Below are positions 1-9,293 of a DNA stretch of 64,000 nucleotides, one piece after another. How positions within the stretch are numbered: position 1 is the first letter of the stretch; each line of letters begins with the position of its first letter. The notes beneath the pieces were generated by a model. That model was not told where the DNA came from. It did not search any database and was given only the letters and a program-made list of their open reading frames with translations. The position numbers were made by a program, and so were the translations under genes. This stretch comes from Pleomorphomonas sp. PLEO (GTDB lineage Bacteria > Pseudomonadota > Alphaproteobacteria > Rhizobiales > Pleomorphomonadaceae): the NCBI RefSeq assembly GCF_041320595.1, contig NZ_CP166625.1, positions 3,842,001 to 3,906,000 on the forward strand. Direction: 5' to 3'.

Positions 1-193
<193 letters not shown>

Positions 194-271
194 TCAGGGT
201 TTCGATGGTGCCGGACGGAAGGTCGCAAGGCGCGTCCTAGGGGAACGCCGACGGCACACTCTTGTGAATAG

Positions 272-1324
272 CTACTTCGCTACACATCCCGCAAGGCTTT
301 GCATCATCGAAATGACAGCCTGCCGGCGATCTAGGTTGATGCCATCTGTCTCGGCGACGATGCGATTCACCGTTTCCCAAGCGATGGCATAGCCATTGAG
401 GCGGTCAACACTCCCCCTCAGCGTCAGGCGCATGTGCTCGGAGAGCCAGCCGCGAGCCAGGTCGGCGCAAAGATCGAAACTGTCGCCCCCCTTGCGACCA
501 GCGACCGCGTCGGCAAAGCGATAAAGGCGCGGTCGGTCGAGACGCGGAAATCCGTCCACCAAGGTCTGAAACAGCCGATAGACATCGAGACCGTCGTTCT
601 CGATGCATTCGATCGCTCGCCGCACCGAGCCTTCTGCCAAGGCCGCCAGCGCCGGTTTGTCGCCCTCGGCGACCGTCAGGCCTAGCGACGTCAAGGCCGC
701 GTCGAGATCGTCGGGGCCGAGTGGATCAAGGGAAAGCCGCCGGCAGCGCGAGCGAATGGTCGGCAGCAGCCGACCCGGCGCGTGCGACAGCACCAGGAAC
801 AGCGACCGCTTTGGCGGCTCCTCCAGCATCTTCAGCAGCGCATTGGCCGCCGAGATATTCATGTCGTCGGCCGCGTCGACGATGGCGATGCGATAGCCGT
901 CGATACCGGCGGCATTGCCGAAGAAAGTCACCGTCCTGCGGATCTCGTCGACGGTCAGCTGTGTCTTGACCTTCTTGGTCTTGTCGTCCCAAGGGCGGCG
1001 GAGGTGCAAGAGATTGGGATGGGCGCCAGTCGCCACCATGGCGGCGACGCGATCGCTTGCCGGCAGCAGACCGGCGGTGGGCGGAGGCGCCTTCGTCGGA
1101 TCGGGGTGGCTCAGCACGAAGCGAGCGAAGCGGAAGGCCAGCGTGGCCTTGCCGATGCCCTTCGGTCCGGTCAAGAGAATGGCGTGGTGCAAGCGACCGC
1201 CGGTGTAGCCCTCATGCAGTTCGGCGGCAGCGACCGAATGGCCGATCAGCTCCGTCTGTTCGCGCGGCAGCGGCAACCCTTCCAGCCAATCGGCCTCGGT
1301 GGCGCGATCGTCCTCAATCGCCAC
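272..1324 (-). CDS. holB: DNA polymerase III subunit delta prime
   Basis: This is a clamp-loader AAA+ subunit of the replicative polymerase, 350 residues. A Walker A motif (GPKGIGKA, residues 53-60) and the SRC motif in TIRSRCRRL are visible, and ALLKMLEEPP is characteristic of delta prime/gamma proteins. The four-cysteine zinc module found in many clamp-loader subunits is not evident. The start is GTG, overlapping the 3' end of tmk by 11 bases, so the two are probably translationally coupled. The tmk-holB-metG order is common in alphaproteobacteria and supports the call. The C-terminal third is poorly conserved, as is usual for the family. Confidence 0.93.
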   Translation of the reverse strand: MAIEDDRATEADWLEGLPLPREQTELIGHSVAAAELHEGYTGGRLHHAILLTGPKGIGKATLAFRFARFVLSHPDPTKAPPPTAGLLPASDRVAAMVATGAHPNLLHLRRPWDDKTKKVKTQLTVDEIRRTVTFFGNAAGIDGYRIAIVDAADDMNISAANALLKMLEEPPKRSLFLVLSHAPGRLLPTIRSRCRRLSLDPLGPDDLDAALTSLGLTVAEGDKPALAALAEGSVRRAIECIENDGLDVYRLFQTLVDGFPRLDRPRLYRFADAVAGRKGGDSFDLCADLARGWLSEHMRLTLRGSVDRLNGYAIAWETVNRIVAETDGINLDRRQAVISMMQSLAGCVAK

Positions 1325-1973
1325 GGGCGCCCTCCCCGTCGAGCTTAAAGCGGCTTGTCACCAGCGCCAGGATTTCGGCGGACACCACGTCCTTCTCCCG
1401 GCTACCATCGACGACGACACAACGCTCAGGAAAGCGGTCGGCCAGCGCCAGGAAGCCTCGGCGGCGTGCTTCGTGTACGGCGACGGCGTCGCTTTCGAAC
1501 CGATCGGCGCCCTCGGAGCGATGACCAACCCGAGCGAGCCCGACCGACACTGGCACATCGATGATGATTGTGAGATCGGGAATCGTGGAGCCGATGGCGG
1601 CGTCGACAAGGCCATCGACAACATCGGCCGACAGTCCTCCAGCGGTCCCCTGATAGACGCGGCTCGAATCGGCGAAACGGTCACAGATCACGACGGCGCC
1701 GCGCCCGAGCGACGGTTCGATGAGCTCGGCAACATGGTCAATGCGGGCAGCGGCGAACAGATAGGCCTCACCGAGCACGCCAAGCGGCTTGACCCGGCCG
1801 GACAGGAGAAGACCGCGAATGGTCTCGGCCGCCGGCGAACCTCCCGGCTCGCGCGTCAGCACCACGTCGAGGCCACGCGCCTCCAGAGCCGCGGCTAGGC
1901 GCTTCGACTGTGTTGACTTGCCGGTGCCTTCGCCGCCCTCGAAAGTGACGAACCTACCCCTGGTGCCGCCCAC
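1314..1973 (-). CDS. tmk: Thymidylate kinase
   Basis: This kinase phosphorylates dTMP to dTDP in the cytoplasm for DNA synthesis. The 219-residue product has the P-loop GGEGTGKST (residues 13-21), the TREPGG motif (40-45) that binds dTMP, and the DRF segment (ICDRFADSSRVYQG). Length is normal for the family. The start is a GTG lying inside the last codons of the upstream dac gene (20-base overlap), and its stop overlaps the start of holB, so dac, tmk and holB form a tight transcription unit. Confidence 0.95.
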   Translation of the reverse strand: MGGTRGRFVTFEGGEGTGKSTQSKRLAAALEARGLDVVLTREPGGSPAAETIRGLLLSGRVKPLGVLGEAYLFAAARIDHVAELIEPSLGRGAVVICDRFADSSRVYQGTAGGLSADVVDGLVDAAIGSTIPDLTIIIDVPVSVGLARVGHRSEGADRFESDAVAVHEARRRGFLALADRFPERCVVVDGSREKDVVSAEILALVTSRFKLDGEGARGD

Positions 1974-3171
1974 GCAATGCTCCCAAGTTCACGATATCCT
2001 CGATCGATATAGACCCGATCGTCTTATACCACCAGCCGGCGAACATCTCGGTGAAGCCGTCGAGCGCCCGGTCCCGGATCTCGCCGCGTTCGACATCACC
2101 GGCCGCCTCAAGCGGGACCGATTGATAGAGACGATCGTCGACGCGCACCTCAAGACGGGCGATCGGGGTGCCGCGCACGATAGGGGCCGGCACAGGACCA
2201 TTGTAGACGACGGTGAGGCGAAACTTGGAACGATCGCCGGTTGGCAGCGTCAGATGCACCGGAGCGCCACCCGCCGAAATCACCGCCACATCCGGCGTAT
2301 TGCCGCCAAACACCTTCACCCGGCCGATCTCCGCGCCAGATGGGTAAATCTCGAAGCGGCCATATTCAGAGAACGCCCCCTCGACAAGCGCCTTGAGATC
2401 TTTGTCGCGATCAGCGAGCGCAGTGTAGCCGCTTGCCACCACGGTGATACGGCGATCGCCCCGTTTGGCCGACATCAGCGCCCCGAAACCATCCTTTTCA
2501 TCGAACGCCAGCATCATGCCGTCGACGCCCGGCAGCTCCTTCACAAAGCGGGTCTTGTTGGTCTGGTTGATCTTGTTCCAGAGAAAATCCGGTTGGCTAT
2601 AAAGCGCGTAGCGGTCGGGATACGTCGTCCGGACATAGGCAGCCAGCGCCAGCATGTCCGCCAGAGTGGTCTTTGCCTGGGGGTCAGGGTAGCCGGTCGG
2701 ATTGGCGAACCGGCTGTCCTTGAGACCAATCCGCGCCGCATAGGCGTTCATGCGTTCAGTGAAAGCCGCTTCGGACCCCGTCAAGCCCTCGGCCAACGCA
2801 ATAGCCGCGTCATTGGCATAGTCGACGACGAGACCGCGCAGAAGATCGCTCACCGGCACGAAGGACTTCACCGCCGCGAACATGGTGGTCACTCGGGCAG
2901 GCGCGCCGCCCGTTCGCCACGCATGTTCTGTGATGGGATAGAGCGTGGCATCGGTGACCTCACCCGTCTGCAGCGCTTCGAAAACCACGGCGGCGGTAAC
3001 AAGCTTGGCGAAATTGGCCGGCGCGAAAGGCTTGTTTTCGTCCTTGGTAATCAGCAGTGAGCCGGTGCTTTCGTCATGCAGCATCACCCGCGGCGCGGCG
3101 CTCTCAACTGCGACGGACGGGCCGGACATCAGGACAACAAACAGAAGGAACGGCAGAACGAACCCACGCAT
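1954..3171 (-). CDS. Penicillin-binding-protein-5-like protein lacking the D,D-carboxypeptidase catalytic motifs
   Basis: The 405-residue product has a signal peptide (residues 1 to about 22) and aligns along its length with DacC/DacF-type D-alanyl-D-alanine carboxypeptidases, including WRTGGAP, SEAAF and the C-terminal PBP5 beta domain. All three active-site motifs are altered. The SxxK motif reads N-F-A-K (53-56, Ser to Asn), the SxN motif reads Y-A-N (118-120, Ser to Tyr), and the KTG motif reads M-L-A (220-222). The frame is open and the flanking fold residues are kept, so this looks like a maintained pseudoenzyme rather than a decaying gene. I prefer the start at 3171, directly before the signal peptide; an in-frame ATG at 3207 is the alternative. 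It sits between rlpA and tmk. An enzymatic role is unlikely; a structural or peptidoglycan-binding role is inference. Confidence 0.85.
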   Translation of the reverse strand: MRGFVLPFLLFVVLMSGPSVAVESAAPRVMLHDESTGSLLITKDENKPFAPANFAKLVTAAVVFEALQTGEVTDATLYPITEHAWRTGGAPARVTTMFAAVKSFVPVSDLLRGLVVDYANDAAIALAEGLTGSEAAFTERMNAYAARIGLKDSRFANPTGYPDPQAKTTLADMLALAAYVRTTYPDRYALYSQPDFLWNKINQTNKTRFVKELPGVDGMMLAFDEKDGFGALMSAKRGDRRITVVASGYTALADRDKDLKALVEGAFSEYGRFEIYPSGAEIGRVKVFGGNTPDVAVISAGGAPVHLTLPTGDRSKFRLTVVYNGPVPAPIVRGTPIARLEVRVDDRLYQSVPLEAAGDVERGEIRDRALDGFTEMFAGWWYKTIGSISIEDIVNLGALRGRHQG

Positions 3172-3243
3172 GACGACGAAACCGGACCTCCCGCTTCCGG
3201 CGCCCAAAGACGCCGGATCTCCCTCGTCGCGCGGAACACCGGG

Positions 3244-4647
3244 TCAGCGCAGGAGACGGGCTCCGTCGATGCCGGCAGCCTCGGCAGCGGCAATCACCTG
3301 GTCCGGCGTCGTGGTCAGGGCCGTGAGACGCATCAGCTTCATATCGCGCCCGCCGACGGTGATGTCGGTAACAACAGGCGTACCGTAGGCCGAGAGCGCT
3401 GTGCTCACCTTGGCGACATTATCAGGGTTGCCGAACACGCCTAGCTGCACCACCGGCCCAGACGTGTCATGGACGGCAGACGGCTTCGACCCAGCCATAC
3501 CTTCAAGCTTATTGACCAGCTCCGACAGGCCCGTACCGGCTTCGATACCATCGACGGCCTGATAGGCTTGCGACACGCGGTCGGCCGCATAGCCAGAGGC
3601 ATTCGGCGGCAGAGGCGGTAACATGACATCGCCGAACATGACGGTCGGCTGATAGGTGTTGGCACTCGGGTCGGCGTAACTCATACGCGGCTGCGGCAAA
3701 GGCACCGCGGTCGGCGCAAGAACCGCGAACTGCGGCTGCGCCATGAAATCGGCTGGGTCTGCCGAAGCGATCGTGACGTAATCGAAGGTCTCGGCAGGAC
3801 GCGGCAGCGGCACAACGTCGATAGCCGGCGCTGGAATGCCGGCAACTTCCGCCGGCATGGTCGCGGCAGCCATCACCGCCGGAGCGACGGGAGCCATCCG
3901 CGCAGGCGCGGCCTTCGGCGCATCCGAACTGCCGAAGACATTCATCACGGACTTCACGCCCGGCAAGGATTCGACGGCGGCAAGCATCACGTTCGGCTTG
4001 TCTGCCTGCTGCTGATCCAGCGACGGGCCACGATAAGAGGCAAGCAGGAAGGCGGTATCATCGCCGTCGGTCGAAGCGGGACCGACATATTCGACGCGAA
4101 TCTTGGCCACACCCGCGGCCTTGACGCCGAGCATGTCCGCGGCGCGCTGCGACATGTCGAGGACGCGGTTGGAATGGAACGGGCCGCGATCATTGACGCG
4201 GACGATAACCGACCGGCCGGTCGCCAAGCTGGTCAGCCGGGCATAGGACGGCAGAGGCATGGTAGGATGGGCGGCCGAGATCGACGCGCTATCAAACACT
4301 TCGCCATTGGCGGTGCGGCGACCATGGAAATCGGTGCCATACCAGCTGGCAAGGCCGACGACCTTATAATCAGGGTCGATCCGCGGAAAATAGGTTTTTC
4401 CGGCAATCTGATAAGGCTTGCCGACCATGGCACGACCGCCACCCTTGGGTACGGGGTCGCCCATCGCCACGACGCGTGGGCTTGGCGCAACGCCGTACTT
4501 AGGATCGATCTTTGCCTTGGCGAACTTGAGAGGGGCCTGTTCGGTTGTTCCGCAGCCCGCTACGCCGATCGCCAAAGCCAGTGATGTGGACATCACCGTC
4601 AGGAGCGTTTTCGTCGTCGAGCGCGTGCCGTTTCGCCCAGCAGTCAT
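3244..4647 (-). CDS. rlpA: RlpA-like septal lytic transglycosylase/SPOR lipoprotein
   Basis: RlpA proteins are outer-membrane lipoproteins that cleave glycan strands lacking stem peptides, usually at the division septum. The 467-residue product has a lipoprotein signal with lipobox V-A-G-C (Cys32) and a double-psi beta-barrel domain (residues about 95-180, with GLASWYG and VRVNDRGPF). The likely catalytic residues His127 (AAHP) and Asp153 (VND) are present. A Pro/Ala-rich linker follows, and a C-terminal SPOR domain occupies about residues 390-467. An in-frame ATG at 4746 exists, but the start at 4647 puts the signal peptide at the N-terminus. It heads the minus-strand run into dac, tmk and holB, 72 bases before the dac start. 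Confidence 0.9.
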   Translation of the reverse strand: MTAGRNGTRSTTKTLLTVMSTSLALAIGVAGCGTTEQAPLKFAKAKIDPKYGVAPSPRVVAMGDPVPKGGGRAMVGKPYQIAGKTYFPRIDPDYKVVGLASWYGTDFHGRRTANGEVFDSASISAAHPTMPLPSYARLTSLATGRSVIVRVNDRGPFHSNRVLDMSQRAADMLGVKAAGVAKIRVEYVGPASTDGDDTAFLLASYRGPSLDQQQADKPNVMLAAVESLPGVKSVMNVFGSSDAPKAAPARMAPVAPAVMAAATMPAEVAGIPAPAIDVVPLPRPAETFDYVTIASADPADFMAQPQFAVLAPTAVPLPQPRMSYADPSANTYQPTVMFGDVMLPPLPPNASGYAADRVSQAYQAVDGIEAGTGLSELVNKLEGMAGSKPSAVHDTSGPVVQLGVFGNPDNVAKVSTALSAYGTPVVTDITVGGRDMKLMRLTALTTTPDQVIAAAEAAGIDGARLLR

Positions 4648-4973
4648 TCCATACGCCTTGCCGTTTGAGCACTCATCACCACCGCGACTCCAGCAGGCCG
4701 AAAGCCTTCCGGAGCCCTTCCAAAACGAAGCGTTGCACCGAAGCACATTTGCTCACTTTAGAACACCATCCCTAACCTCTTGTTAAAGATGAGATGGCGG
4801 CTCGACGATGAATCCCCTGGTCAATCCCTAGCGCCCGACCTCCTGTTCAGGAAATCGGCAGCATGCGATTTGTACATTCGTTCGGCAGGTCCGTAAAGGC
4901 AGCAAAGGAGGTGTCCGGCGGGTTTCATACACACCAAATGTAGTATTTAATCGTTATAGCCCCCAACGACTCG
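4648..4973. other. Intergenic region between rlpA and parC
   Basis: This 326-base stretch lies upstream of rlpA and downstream of parC, both on the minus strand. No convincing ORF, RNA gene or strong terminator hairpin was seen. The AT-richer part around 4745-4795 is where the rlpA promoter would be expected. A TTAACA-like hexamer read on the minus strand there could be a -35 element, but the match is weak. Confidence 0.4.
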
Positions 4974-7235
4974 TCAGAGCCCCCTCGGTCCGAAACTGTT
5001 CGACTTTGGGAATCCCAGCGGCGGCAGCCGACCGGCGGAGGCGCGATCACCTATCCAGTCGGCGAGATCGGTCATCGACCTTTGGAACACGCGACCCGAC
5101 GTGTCGGTCCAGATGAGACCACCATCGGCGGCAAACACCCTCACGTCTGACACGCCGCCATCCTTGAACCTTTGGAGACGCACGCCCTTGCCACGGCCCA
5201 TCTCCGCCACCTGGGAGAGTGGGAAGATCAGGAACTTGCGGTTTTCGCCGATGATGGCGACATGGTCGCCTTCCGCCGGAACCATCAGCTTCGCCTTCTG
5301 GCCAGGCGAAACGTTCAACAGCTGCTTGCCCTTGCGCGTCGTGGCGACAAGGTCGGCCTCGACGGTAACGAAGCCATAGCCATCGGACGACACCACGAGG
5401 AGCTTGCGATCAGGCTTGTGGACGAACACGTCAACCACATCGGCATCGTCGTCCATGTCGACCATCAACCGGATTGGTTCACCGGCCGAACGGCCGCCCG
5501 GCAGCTTGTCGGCGCCGAGGGCGAATACCTTGCCGTTGTCGGCGAACACGATCAGCTTGTCGGTGGTTTCCGCCTTGAAGAACAGCCTGAGCTCGTCGCC
5601 GGCCTTGAATTGAAGACCGGAAACGTCTGAGATGTGGCCCTTCAGCGTGCGAATCCAGCCCTTTTCGGAAACGACGACGGTGATCGGCTCGCGCTCGATC
5701 AGCGCTTCCATGACATCGCCGGCGTCATGGGCCGGACCTTCTCCGAAGGTGGTGCGGCGTTTGCCGATCTTGCTGTCGGCACCGAACGCCTTCTTCACCT
5801 CGCCGATCTGCCAACGCACCGTCTTCCACTGCTTCTTATCCGAGCTGAGCAGGTCCTCGATCTCGGCCTTTTCCTTGGACAGTTCGGCGTGCTCCTTGCG
5901 GATCTCCATTTCCTCAAGCTTGCGCAAATTCCTGAGGCGCATGTTGAGCACGGCATCGGCCTGAGTCCCGTTGAGAGCGAAGGCGCGAATCAATTCAGCC
6001 TTGGGCTCGTCCTCCTCGCGGATGATGCGGATCACCTCGTCGAGGTTGAGGTAGGCAATGATAAAGCCTTCGAGCAGCTCGATACGGGCGTTGATCTGGT
6101 CGAGCCGGTGTTGCGACCGGCGGATCAAGACCTCGCGACGATGAGCGAGCCACTCGATGAGCACCTGCCGCACGCCGAGCACGTTGGGCACCTGACCGCG
6201 CGACAGCACGTTCATGTTCATCGGAAAGCGGCTCTCGAGTTCCGACATGCGGAACAGCGCTTCCATCATCAGCTTGTCGTCGACGTTACGCGACTTCGGA
6301 ATGATGACGACGCGGACGTCGGTGGTCGACTCGTCGCGCACATCCTCGATAAGCGGCACCTTGCGATCGGTGATCAGCTCGGCGATCTTTTCGATCAGCT
6401 TGGCCTTCTGCACCTGGTAAGGGATCTCGGTGACCACCGCCTGCCACATGCCGCGATCAAGGTCTTCGCGATGCCAGCGGGCGCGGACGCGGAAGCCGCC
6501 CCGGCCAGTGCGGTAACTTTCGAGAATGGACTCCGAGCTCTCGACGATAATACCGCCGGTTGGGAAATCCGGGCCGCGGATTGGCCCCTCGTCACGGTTG
6601 ACCAAGCCCTCCACCGGCGTTTCCGGCGCGTCGATCAGCTTGATGGCCGCGTCGCAGATCTCGGCGACGTTGTGGGTGGGAATATTGGTCGCCATGCCGA
6701 CGGCAATACCGGCCGAGCCGTTGGCGAGGAGGTTGGGGAAGGCGCCGGGCAACACGACCGGTTCCTTGTCGGCCTGGTCGTAGGTCTCCCGAAAGTCGAC
6801 GGCATCCTCGTCAAGCCCATCCAGCAGCAGGCGGGCGACCTCGGTCATGCGCGCTTCGGTGTAACGCTGGGCGGCGGCGCTGTCGCCGTCGATATTGCCG
6901 AAGTTGCCCTGGCCATCGACCAGCGGATAGCGCTGGGAGAAATCCTGGGCGAGGCGCACCATCGCCTCATAGACCGCGCCGTCACCGTGCGGATGGTACT
7001 TACCGATCACGTCGCCGACGACACGGGCGCACTTCTTGAAGGCGTTGCCGGGGTCGAGGTGTAAAAGGCGCATGGCGTAGAGGATGCGCCGGTGCACCGG
7101 CTTCAGGCCATCGCGCACGTCGGGCAGTGCCCGATGCATGATGGTCGACAAAGCATATGCGAGATAGCGCTCCTCGAGCGCCTCCCGCAGATTGATCGGC
7201 TCGATGCCGTCGGATGGAATCAGTTCCTTGCCCAT
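4974..7235 (-). CDS. parC: DNA topoisomerase IV subunit A
   Basis: This is the breakage-reunion subunit of topoisomerase IV, which decatenates daughter chromosomes together with ParE. The product has about 753 residues. The catalytic tyrosine is Tyr125 in [10 protein letters not shown], the winged-helix segment [11 protein letters not shown] covers 81-91, and repeats of the C-terminal pinwheel domain occupy roughly the last 250 residues. At the position of the quinolone-contacting serine of E. coli ParC (Ser80) this protein has glycine (Gly86). I chose the ATG at 7235 over the in-frame ATG at 7271, because [16 protein letters not shown] begins close to the usual ParC N-terminus; neither has a clear Shine-Dalgarno sequence. 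ParC rather than GyrA is supported by the short pre-catalytic N-terminus and overall length. Confidence 0.93.
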   Translation of the reverse strand: MGKELIPSDGIEPINLREALEERYLAYALSTIMHRALPDVRDGLKPVHRRILYAMRLLHLDPGNAFKKCARVVGDVIGKYHPHGDGAVYEAMVRLAQDFSQRYPLVDGQGNFGNIDGDSAAAQRYTEARMTEVARLLLDGLDEDAVDFRETYDQADKEPVVLPGAFPNLLANGSAGIAVGMATNIPTHNVAEICDAAIKLIDAPETPVEGLVNRDEGPIRGPDFPTGGIIVESSESILESYRTGRGGFRVRARWHREDLDRGMWQAVVTEIPYQVQKAKLIEKIAELITDRKVPLIEDVRDESTTDVRVVIIPKSRNVDDKLMMEALFRMSELESRFPMNMNVLSRGQVPNVLGVRQVLIEWLAHRREVLIRRSQHRLDQINARIELLEGFIIAYLNLDEVIRIIREEDEPKAELIRAFALNGTQADAVLNMRLRNLRKLEEMEIRKEHAELSKEKAEIEDLLSSDKKQWKTVRWQIGEVKKAFGADSKIGKRRTTFGEGPAHDAGDVMEALIEREPITVVVSEKGWIRTLKGHISDVSGLQFKAGDELRLFFKAETTDKLIVFADNGKVFALGADKLPGGRSAGEPIRLMVDMDDDADVVDVFVHKPDRKLLVVSSDGYGFVTVEADLVATTRKGKQLLNVSPGQKAKLMVPAEGDHVAIIGENRKFLIFPLSQVAEMGRGKGVRLQRFKDGGVSDVRVFAADGGLIWTDTSGRVFQRSMTDLADWIGDRASAGRLPPLGFPKSNSFGPRGL

Positions 7236-7325
7236 GGCACGATGGGTAGAATCACCCCCGTCCAAGTGCAACAGAATGGCAAGCGGTTATCCGCTGGCGG
7301 GTTGGTTTTGTCCCCGGATTAGTGG

Positions 7326-7802
7326 TCAATCCGCCACGAGCGATACTGCCTTGGCGTCGAGCGACTTCACCGCGTCGGCCGGTTTGAGATGCACCTGCAG
7401 GCCGCGCTGGCCGCCGTTCATGTAAACCGTTTGATGGGCGAGCGCCGCTTGTTCGAAGGCGGTCGGCACGCGTTTCTTCTGGCCGAAGGGCGATATGCCG
7501 CCGACGTGGTAGCCAGTGACACGCTCGGCGTCGGCCGGTTTCATCATATTGGCCGATTTGCCGCCGAAGGCCGCCGCCAGCTTCTTCATGCTGACTTCGT
7601 GATCGGAGGGCACGACAACGCAGACCGGCTTGCCGTCCACCTCAGCCATCAGCGTCTTGAGGACACGGAACGGCTCGGCGCCGATCGCCTCGGCCGCCTG
7701 CATGCCGATGCGGTCGGCGTCGGGATCGTAATCGTAGGTCACCGTTTCGTAGGCGACACGCGCCTTGTCGAGGAATTGGGTGGCGCGGGTAGTACGGGAC
7801 AT
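7326..7802 (-). CDS. ybaK: YbaK/EbsC-family aminoacyl-tRNA deacylase (Cys-tRNA(Pro) deacylase)
   Basis: This is a trans-editing enzyme that hydrolyses mischarged tRNA, typically Cys-tRNA(Pro). The product is 158 residues, the full length of a YbaK domain. The conserved lysine lies in VLKTLM (Lys49), and the GGISPFGQKK loop is intact. The start at 7802 (MSRTTRATQFL) is preceded by AAGG; the frame stays open to 7934 but the extension is arginine-rich and unlike the family. It follows the alpha/beta hydrolase gene after 35 bases on the same strand. Confidence 0.9.
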   Translation of the reverse strand: MSRTTRATQFLDKARVAYETVTYDYDPDADRIGMQAAEAIGAEPFRVLKTLMAEVDGKPVCVVVPSDHEVSMKKLAAAFGGKSANMMKPADAERVTGYHVGGISPFGQKKRVPTAFEQAALAHQTVYMNGGQRGLQVHLKPADAVKSLDAKAVSLVAD

Positions 7803-7837
7803 TTGGAAGGCCTTGTTTGCGATAAAGGACAAGACGA

Positions 7838-8728
7838 TCAGGCAGGAAGCTCGGCCAGAAAAGCGGCGAGGCGGCGATTGACGGCAAGCGCCGCCTCGAC
7901 GTGCGGCAGGTGGCCGACGTCGGGAATGACGCAACGCTCGCCGCCCACCGCGTCGAGACGTTCCTCATCAAGCGGATTGACGGCGTCTCCGGCCCCCCAG
8001 ACGACGAGACGCGGCACGCCAGCCTCGGCAACCGCGCGGAAAGCGGCGTCCGCCTCGGCGGAGATCGCCGTCATTTCCGAGGCGATTCGCGACAACGCCG
8101 CCCGTCGTCCGGGTTTTTCCAGCTCGTCGAGCATGTAAAGCGCCAGGCGCCGGTTGGCGAGGCTCTTCCTGACGAACAGGCGCTGGAGCAGATGTTCGGT
8201 GGCCTCGACGTCGGTCAAAGTTGGCAGCGTCTCGACGAAAACGCGCGGCACCGGCCGGCCAAGCCCCGAAGCGGCAAGCGCCGTCAGCGACCGGACGCGA
8301 TCCGGGTATCGAGCTGCGAAGACGCCGGAAACCGCGCCACCGAGTGAATGACCGACGATATCGACGCGGCCAACCTCCGCCGCATCGAGTGCCCGCAGGA
8401 TGGCATCGGCAAAGGTCGCCGCCGACGGTTTCGCCCCGTCCACCCAGGGCGAAGCTCCGTGCCCCGGCAGATCGAGCGACCAGACATCGGCCACTGCCGA
8501 CAAGGCCGGCTGATTGGCCGTAAAGGTGCGGCGGTCGGCTCCGAAGCCGTGCAGGAGCAGAAGAGGCGCGCCATTGCCGCCTGAATGGTGGAGACGGGCT
8601 TCGAACACAGCAGAAGATTGAGGGCTGGACAATCGCAACTCCGGATGGATGCGCGGATCATCGCAGATTGGCGGTTCGCCGCAGGTAGGGCAAGGGTAAA
8701 CCGATATTTCGTAGTCACTTTCCCTCAT
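7838..8728 (-). CDS. Alpha/beta-fold hydrolase
   Basis: The 296-residue product has the canonical serine-hydrolase layout: an HGFG oxyanion loop (60-63), the nucleophile elbow GHSLGG with Ser128, an acidic residue in WGAGDAVNP and a histidine in DVGHLPHVE near the C-terminus. It resembles the hydrolase domains related to acetoin-dehydrogenase E2 and haloalkane dehalogenase-like esterases; the substrate cannot be told. The first 40 residues are odd for the family, with C-P-T-C at 13-16. The ATG at 8728 has no Shine-Dalgarno sequence and abuts an inverted repeat, so translation may start further in, for example at the GTG encoding residue 41, or from a leaderless transcript. Confidence 0.8.
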   Translation of the reverse strand: MRESDYEISVYPCPTCGEPPICDDPRIHPELRLSSPQSSAVFEARLHHSGGNGAPLLLLHGFGADRRTFTANQPALSAVADVWSLDLPGHGASPWVDGAKPSAATFADAILRALDAAEVGRVDIVGHSLGGAVSGVFAARYPDRVRSLTALAASGLGRPVPRVFVETLPTLTDVEATEHLLQRLFVRKSLANRRLALYMLDELEKPGRRAALSRIASEMTAISAEADAAFRAVAEAGVPRLVVWGAGDAVNPLDEERLDAVGGERCVIPDVGHLPHVEAALAVNRRLAAFLAELPA

Positions 8729-8749
8729 ACTTGACTCAATAACTCAAGT
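8729..8749. promoter_or_regulatory. Inverted repeat ACTTGA-N9-TCAAGT in a divergent intergenic region
   Basis: A perfect 6-base dyad with a 9-base spacer lies in the 60-base gap between the hydrolase gene (minus) and the Cys-rich gene at 8789 (plus). Its position suits an operator controlling one or both genes. No regulator gene of obvious fit is adjacent, and the binding protein is unknown. Confidence 0.4.
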
Positions 8750-8788
8750 TATGATCCCTATAGGCGAATCCTATCGCTGGAAGCCATC

Positions 8789-9292
8789 ATGAACGCTCCC
8801 CACTTGACGCACGAAAGCTGGTCTACCCAGGACGTAGAGGATCTGCTGATCCTCGTGCGCTTCATCGGCGCGGAGAAACGGCGGAAAGCCGGCGAAACAT
8901 TCAACGCGAGCCGATCCGACGCTCTCGCCTGCCGCCGGCTCGTCGAACGTTGCGCGCTCGTACCCCGGCCGCGCGCGCCCGAGGGCTACGCGGCGAGCCT
9001 CGTCGGCGTGTCGCGCCTTTATCGCTTCATCCACGCGCCGGTGGGAATCGCACAGGAGATGCCGGTCGACCGCGAGGTAGAGGTGCGGCGTTCCGTGCTG
9101 GAAGCCCTCAATCCGCCGGATCGCGGCGAGGTGCAGGCGCGGATGTGTGCCGAACTGGTGGAGATACGCGCCGGCATCTTTCGTTGCGCCCACTTCGATC
9201 TCTGTGCCGGGCGGGGCTGCCCGTTCGAGCTGGAAGTGAGCGCGGACGCCGTCGATCGCGCCCTTTGCGCTCTCTTGCCCAAAGGGAACTGA
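8789..9292 (+). CDS. Cys-rich protein of unknown function
   Basis: I do not recognise this 167-residue product. It has seven cysteines (48, 55, 120, 133, 139, 144, 160). Three of them form a C-x5-C-x4-C cluster in RCAHFDLCAGRGC, which looks like an Fe-S or zinc ligand set. No signal peptide or membrane segment is present, so it is probably cytoplasmic. The stop codon ends one base before the ATG of the DUF2325 gene, which is also Cys-rich, implying translational coupling and a shared role. nikR and the nickel importer lie downstream. The lead stretch from the divergent hydrolase gene contains an inverted repeat that could control it. Confidence 0.75.
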   Translation: MNAPHLTHESWSTQDVEDLLILVRFIGAEKRRKAGETFNASRSDALACRRLVERCALVPRPRAPEGYAASLVGVSRLYRFIHAPVGIAQEMPVDREVEVRRSVLEALNPPDRGEVQARMCAELVEIRAGIFRCAHFDLCAGRGCPFELEVSADAVDRALCALLPKGN

Positions 9293-9293
9293 C

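Noticed and set aside
5634-7064. 476-codon plus-strand open frame antisense to parC
   Set aside because: Shadow of parC; it lacks start context and any conserved motif.
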